A stretch of 64,000 bases of DNA from CAWKDG01 sp963848355 (GTDB lineage: Bacteria; Actinomycetota; Acidimicrobiia; Acidimicrobiales; UBA8190). Below, piece after piece: positions 60,350-64,000 of the stretch (positions are counted from its first letter, which is position 1; each line of letters opens with the position of its first letter). The position numbers were made by a program, and so were the translations under genes. The DNA lies in contig CAWKDG010000001.1 of NCBI GenBank assembly GCA_963848355.1, positions 62,001-126,000 on the forward strand, in the 5' to 3' direction. The notes under the pieces were generated by a model. That model was not told the DNA's origin and did no database searches. It was given only the letters and a program-made list of their open reading frames with translations.

Positions 60350-62346
60350 ACCGCCACCTCGTCGACGACCGCCTCGGGTGAGCCCGCCGACTCGGCCATG
60401 GTGAACAGCGCCTTTCGGGCCGAATCCGAATCGCGCGAGTCGACTGACTCGTCGAGCTCCAGCAGTGCCAGATCCAGGTCCTCGGTGGCGAGGGTGGCCG
60501 GCAGCAGCCGGTAGACGGCGCTGTGGGGGGTGGAGAGGAGCTCCTCGCCCGACGCCGTGAGGTCCTCGTCGATCTTCTCGCCCGGCCGGGCCCCGGTGAT
60601 CTCGATGGGGATGTCCGTGCCCACGGCGTAGCCGGACAGGCGGATCATGCGCTCGGCCAGCTCGAGGATGGAGACGGCCTTGCCCATCTCCAGCATGAAC
60701 ACTTCTCCTCCGTTCGCCATCACCGAGGCCTGCAGAACCAGCTGGACCGCTTCCTTCACGCTCATGAAGAAACGGGTCATGCGGGGGTCGGTCACGGTCA
60801 CGGGCCCCCCGAGGGCGATCTGACGGGCGAAGGTGGGGATGACGCTCCCTCGGGAGCCGAGGACGTTTCCGAACCGGACGGCGCAGTACGGGGCACCCTG
60901 GGGGGCCCGGGACAGCACGACCTGTTCGGCGGCCCATTTCGAGGCGCCCATGACGCTGCGGGGCCGGACGGCCTTGTCGGTCGAGATGCAGACGAAGCGC
61001 TCGGTACCGGCGGCGGCCGCCGCCTCCACGACGTTGAGGGTCCCGAAGACGTTGGTCGAGACCGCCGCCAGCGGGTGCGCTTCGAGAAGGGGGACGTGCT
61101 TGTGGGCGGCGGCGTGGAAGACGACTTCCGGGCGGAAGCGGTTCATGGCCTCGAACACCGCCTGGCGGTCACCGATGTCGAGCAGAACCTGTTCGACCGG
61201 TCCTTCGACCAGGGCGGCGGTGTCGTAGAGGTGGGTCTCGTCGTGGTCGAGGAGCACGAGCATCGCCGGCTCGAAGCCGGCTACCTGCCGCGAGATCTCG
61301 GTCCCGATGGACCCGCCGGCCCCGGTGATGAGGACCCGCCGCCCGGCGATGGACCGTCGGACCGCCTCCAGGTCCGTGGCGACCTGGGTCCGGCCGAGGA
61401 GGTCCTCGATGCGGGGCGAGCGCACCCGGGCCATGGGAGGAGCTTTCCCCGTGTCCCCGGCCATCTCGCGCACGCCGGGGACGATCTTCATCGTCACGCC
61501 GGCTGCTTCCGACGCCCGCAACGAGCGCTCGACCAGTTCGGACGAGGGGGAGGGGATGGCCAGCACGACCTGTTGGATGTCGTAGCGGGGTGTGGCCGCC
61601 TCGATGTCGTCGACGCCGCCCACCACCGGGACCCCGAGGAGGGACAGGCCGTGGGCCCCGGCATCGTCGTCGAAGACGGCCACCGGCATGAGCCCGGCCT
61701 TGGGGTTGCGCAACATGTCGCGGACGACCGCTGCCCCGGCGTCTCGGCTGCCGATCACGGCCACCCGCAGACCGGAGCGTCGCGACCCCCGCTGCCAGGC
61801 GAACAACCGGGAGTGGAAGCGCAGCGCGCCCATGGCCATGGAGCCGAAGACACCGCCGACCACGACCACGCCGAGGGGCACGACGGTCACCGCGCCCGTG
61901 GCCCGGCCTACCGGGTAGAGGGCGACCAGAGCGGCCAGGCTGACGCCCGACGACAGCAGGATCTGGCGCGCTTCCTCGATGCCGGCATGGCGCCACATGC
62001 GTCCGTAGAGTCCGAAGAGATGGTTGGCGGTGAGCTGAATACCGAGCGCTATGACCAGGAAGATCGCGAATTGCCCGACGAAGCCCGACGGGGTGTCGTT
62101 ATGGACGTAGGCCAGCTCGAACAGGCTGTAGCTGGCCCCCAGGATGACGGCGTCGAGAAGGACGAAGAGCATCCGTGACCGCACCCGTGAGGCGGCCATG
62201 GCCAGGCGCTGGGAGCGCCGTGCGCCCGAGGGCGCCGCGCTCGCACCCGGTGTTCCGCCCGCCCTCTCTGGCCGCGCCTTGTCTCCCGAGCCCGTGTCGG
62301 GTCGGAAAGGAAACGCTGAGCCGGGATCCTGGTCCCACCCCGTCAT
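60346..62346 (-). CDS. FlaA1/CapD-like membrane nucleotide-sugar dehydratase/epimerase
   Basis: 666 residues. Four membrane helices (MLFVLLDAVILGASYSLFEL; FAIFLVIALGIQLTANHLFG; LLSSGVSLAALVALYPVG; VVVVGGVFGSMAMGA), a CoA-binding-like Rossmann domain (VAVIGSRDAGAAVVRDML) and a long SDR domain (VLITGAGGSIGTEISRQ; HAAAHKHVPLLEAHP; STDKAVRPRSVMGASKWAAE with Met replacing the usual Tyr, normal in this subfamily; FGNVLGSRGSVIPTF). Likely a UDP-GlcNAc C4,6-dehydratase of PglF type. ATG 62346 follows GGGGG by about 8 bases; a start further in (MAASRVRSRM) is possible. Confidence 0.92.
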   Translation of the reverse strand: MTGWDQDPGSAFPFRPDTGSGDKARPERAGGTPGASAAPSGARRSQRLAMAASRVRSRMLFVLLDAVILGASYSLFELAYVHNDTPSGFVGQFAIFLVIALGIQLTANHLFGLYGRMWRHAGIEEARQILLSSGVSLAALVALYPVGRATGAVTVVPLGVVVVGGVFGSMAMGALRFHSRLFAWQRGSRRSGLRVAVIGSRDAGAAVVRDMLRNPKAGLMPVAVFDDDAGAHGLSLLGVPVVGGVDDIEAATPRYDIQQVVLAIPSPSSELVERSLRASEAAGVTMKIVPGVREMAGDTGKAPPMARVRSPRIEDLLGRTQVATDLEAVRRSIAGRRVLITGAGGSIGTEISRQVAGFEPAMLVLLDHDETHLYDTAALVEGPVEQVLLDIGDRQAVFEAMNRFRPEVVFHAAAHKHVPLLEAHPLAAVSTNVFGTLNVVEAAAAAGTERFVCISTDKAVRPRSVMGASKWAAEQVVLSRAPQGAPYCAVRFGNVLGSRGSVIPTFARQIALGGPVTVTDPRMTRFFMSVKEAVQLVLQASVMANGGEVFMLEMGKAVSILELAERMIRLSGYAVGTDIPIEITGARPGEKIDEDLTASGEELLSTPHSAVYRLLPATLATEDLDLALLELDESVDSRDSDSARKALFTMAESAGSPEAVVDEVAV

Positions 62347-63038
62347 AGCTGCATGCCCCCAAGTCAGACTCTCCGCTCGGGGCCGGGCCGCAGGCCCGAG
62401 GTCACGAGTGGGAGAGACGAAAGTCCTGGCACTTCGGTATATCGAAGCGCGTACCCCAGGCGAACCACTGCGCCAGCCACCCTCCTCCGTCCGAGCGTGA
62501 GGACCTGGCCTGGCGGCGGTCGGGCCTGGGCCCGACTCGCCGTCGGACTCTGGCGCCTGCCCCAGGCGCTCGCTCCTCAGGCTCTGTACCTGCCCTTTTT
62601 CATCACCACGGGCCCCCCGCCCGGTGGTCGTTGTCGCGAATCCCCCGCGAATCGTTGCACAGTCCACGTTAGGAACCTTGGGGCCCGGTGGCATCGTCAC
62701 GATTGAGGATTCCCGGTGCATTTTGCCTGCCCTTGCGCACGACAGCGGCCAGTCGCTGAGAGTTCACCCATTGTGTGGAGCCCAGCCTCAAACCCTGCCC
62801 CAGGGCTCCTCAACATCTGGTCAACCGCCAGGGGCGGCCGGGGTCCGTCGCCGGGGTCCGGCCGAGCGCACACAGGCCAGGTGGGGGGGGCCGGCGGTCA
62901 CAGACCGTCACGGATTCGTGACGATCCTGCACTACCTTTGTGGCATTCCGGGGGACGCGGCGACGCGAGCCTCCAAGGGGTTTCGCCGCCGGGTCCGGAC
63001 CGGGCGAGCACGAGTCCGCAGGAGACGGGAACGGGGCC
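62347..63038. promoter_or_regulatory. 692-base regulatory gap between divergent polysaccharide genes
   Basis: No supported gene. It contains a hairpin GCGCCTG-CCC-CAGGCGC (62553-62569), a near-palindrome ATCGTCACGAT (62693-62703) and a perfect inverted repeat CGTCACG-GATT-CGTGACG (62906-62923). The shared CGTCACG(G)ATT core suggests an operator pair. No clean -35/-10 pair was found for the Wzz-like gene; TACCTT at 62930-62935 is a weak -10. Promoter placement is unresolved. Confidence 0.5.
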
Positions 63039-64000
63039 ATGGAGCCGATCAATTATCGAGACGCTCTTCGCCGCCGCTGGCCCCTGGTGATCGCCCTTGC
63101 CCTGGTCGGGGCCCTCATCGCCGTTCTCGTGCCCGTACACGGGTCGAAGGTGAAGACCGAGTACGAGGCCTACGCCGTGGTCGGGGTGACTCCGGGATCG
63201 TCGAAGGCGGGTCTGGCCCAATTCAAGTTCTATGCCGCCAACACGACGGTCATGGCCACCGCCGCCAAGGCCGCCGGCATCAAGGAGAAGCCGGCCAACC
63301 TCGTCGGGGACGTCGTCTTTCCCTCGGCCAAGAAGAAGAAAAAGAAGTCGGCTTCCGTGCCGGGGGGCGCGATCAAGATCGCCATCAAGCAACCGTCGCC
63401 CAAGCGCTCGGCCAAATTGACCAACGCTTTCGTCGAGGCACTCATCAACTTCGTCAATCAGCAGGACGTCACCGCGCAAAAGAACCAGCTGAGGAACGAG
63501 GAGCAGAAGGTCTCGAACCTCACGAACGAGATCCAGAGCCTCGAGGAGCAGATCACCGCACTGGAGCCGACCACCACCACCACGACCACGACGACGGTAC
63601 CGAAGGCCACGACGACCACCACGACCACGACGACGGTACCGAAGTCCACGACAACGACGGCGGCGCCGGCGGATTTTGGTGGCAACGGGGGAGGAGCGAC
63701 GGGAGTGCTCGTCGCCGCCAAGTCGAATCCCCAGGTCTCTCAGCTCCAGGAACAGCTCACCGTGCTCAATAACGCCTACAAGGCTGCGCTGACCAAGGTG
63801 AACTCGCTCAAGCAGAGCCCGCCGCCCCAGTCGGGCCTCCTGCTCTTGTTTCCGGCCCACAAAGCGACGAAAACCGGTTCCAAGAGCTCCATCCTCGACC
63901 GTCACTCGGTGCGGGGACTTCTGGGAATCGTGGTGGGAGCCCTACTGGGGGTGGTGCTGGCCTTCTTGCTCGACGCTCTCAACAAGACTCTCCGGACGGC
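63039..64000 (+). CDS. Wzz/chain-length-determinant-like protein, 3' end outside window
   Basis: Open from ATG 63039 to the window edge, about 320 residues so far. A short cytoplasmic lead (MEPINYRDALRRRW) precedes helix 1 (PLVIALALVGALIAVLVPVH). The extracytoplasmic part has the Wzz fold (YEAYAVVGVTPGSSKAGLAQ), a Lys-rich insert (AKKKKKKSASV), a coiled coil (NQLRNEEQKVSNLTNEIQSL), a Thr-rich insert with two 13-residue repeats and a second coiled coil (VSQLQEQLTVLNNAYKAALT). Helix 2 is GLLGIVVGALLGVVLAFLLD. A fused tyrosine kinase may follow off the edge. It starts the plus-strand arm of the polysaccharide locus. Confidence 0.87.
   Translation, partial: MEPINYRDALRRRWPLVIALALVGALIAVLVPVHGSKVKTEYEAYAVVGVTPGSSKAGLAQFKFYAANTTVMATAAKAAGIKEKPANLVGDVVFPSAKKKKKKSASVPGGAIKIAIKQPSPKRSAKLTNAFVEALINFVNQQDVTAQKNQLRNEEQKVSNLTNEIQSLEEQITALEPTTTTTTTTTVPKATTTTTTTTTVPKSTTTTAAPADFGGNGGGATGVLVAAKSNPQVSQLQEQLTVLNNAYKAALTKVNSLKQSPPPQSGLLLLFPAHKATKTGSKSSILDRHSVRGLLGIVVGALLGVVLAFLLDALNKTLRT
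63570..63647 (+). repeat. Two 39-base tandem repeats coding TTTTTTTTTVPK-A/S
   Basis: The acc/acg-only tract followed by gtaccgaag occurs at 63570-63608 and 63609-63647. It is in frame in the Wzz-like gene (residues about 178-203) and is followed by a third, shorter Thr run. Confidence 0.85.

Overview
This 64 kb window is a chromosomal segment of a GC-rich actinobacterium. Lineage markers are a mycothiol synthase (MshD), a class E sortase with LAXTG-type substrates, an actinobacterial-type RodA with an extended N-terminus, a polyprenol-phosphate mannosyltransferase and the DUF948/alaS/ruvX/mltG/aroE gene order. The many secreted proteins with six copies of a GYWLVxxDGG repeat and Thr-rich linkers, together with frequent leaderless promoters, make me suspect an Acidimicrobiia-like organism. 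That last step is inference; no rRNA or other decisive marker is present.

Layout. 0-13 kb: translation and DNA-maintenance block hisS, aspS, rarA, a secreted sedolisin with a repeat domain, a DUF948-like pair, alaS, ruvX, mltG, aroE. 13-18 kb: a secreted protein, an MscS channel, two SEDS-family glycosyltransferases (RodA/FtsW type) and a bifunctional-nuclease-domain protein. 18-34 kb: ppk1, an LPG-synthase/flippase-like membrane protein, an AI-2E family exporter, Ppm1, a two-component system, an alpha/beta hydrolase, an acyl-CoA dehydrogenase, an acyltransferase, a MaoC hydratase, a VIT1-like transporter, a polytopic membrane protein, mshD and nth. 35-37 kb: a large modular secreted protein. 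37.5-46.2 kb: histidine operon hisD-C-B-H-A-F-(GroES-like)-hisI running into trpE and ygfZ. 46.2-64 kb: a cell-surface region with a degenerate GGDEF/pseudo-receiver/LuxR regulator, two sulfotransferases, a glycosyltransferase-like gene, two LAFTG-anchored proteins, their sortase, an IS110-family element, an L,D-transpeptidase and the start of a polysaccharide locus (epimerase, nucleotide-sugar dehydrogenase, FlaA1-like dehydratase, Wzz-like protein running off the right edge).

How the parts fit. The last 18 kb can be read as an envelope-decoration locus. Nucleotide-sugar enzymes and a chain-length regulator make and export a polysaccharide, sulfotransferases may modify it, and a sortase fixes LAFTG proteins to a wall that an L,D-transpeptidase cross-links. 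Three secreted proteins in distant parts of the window share a cysteine-containing CPP module, and two share a TIG domain plus six 42-residue repeats, so the organism seems to reuse a small kit of extracellular modules.

Sequence quality. Nine otherwise well-conserved genes contain 14 apparent one-base frameshifts, mostly in short homopolymers, including aspS, hisC and a rodA homologue. I read these as sequencing or assembly errors, not gene decay, and annotate the genes through them. Small indels elsewhere may also have been missed.
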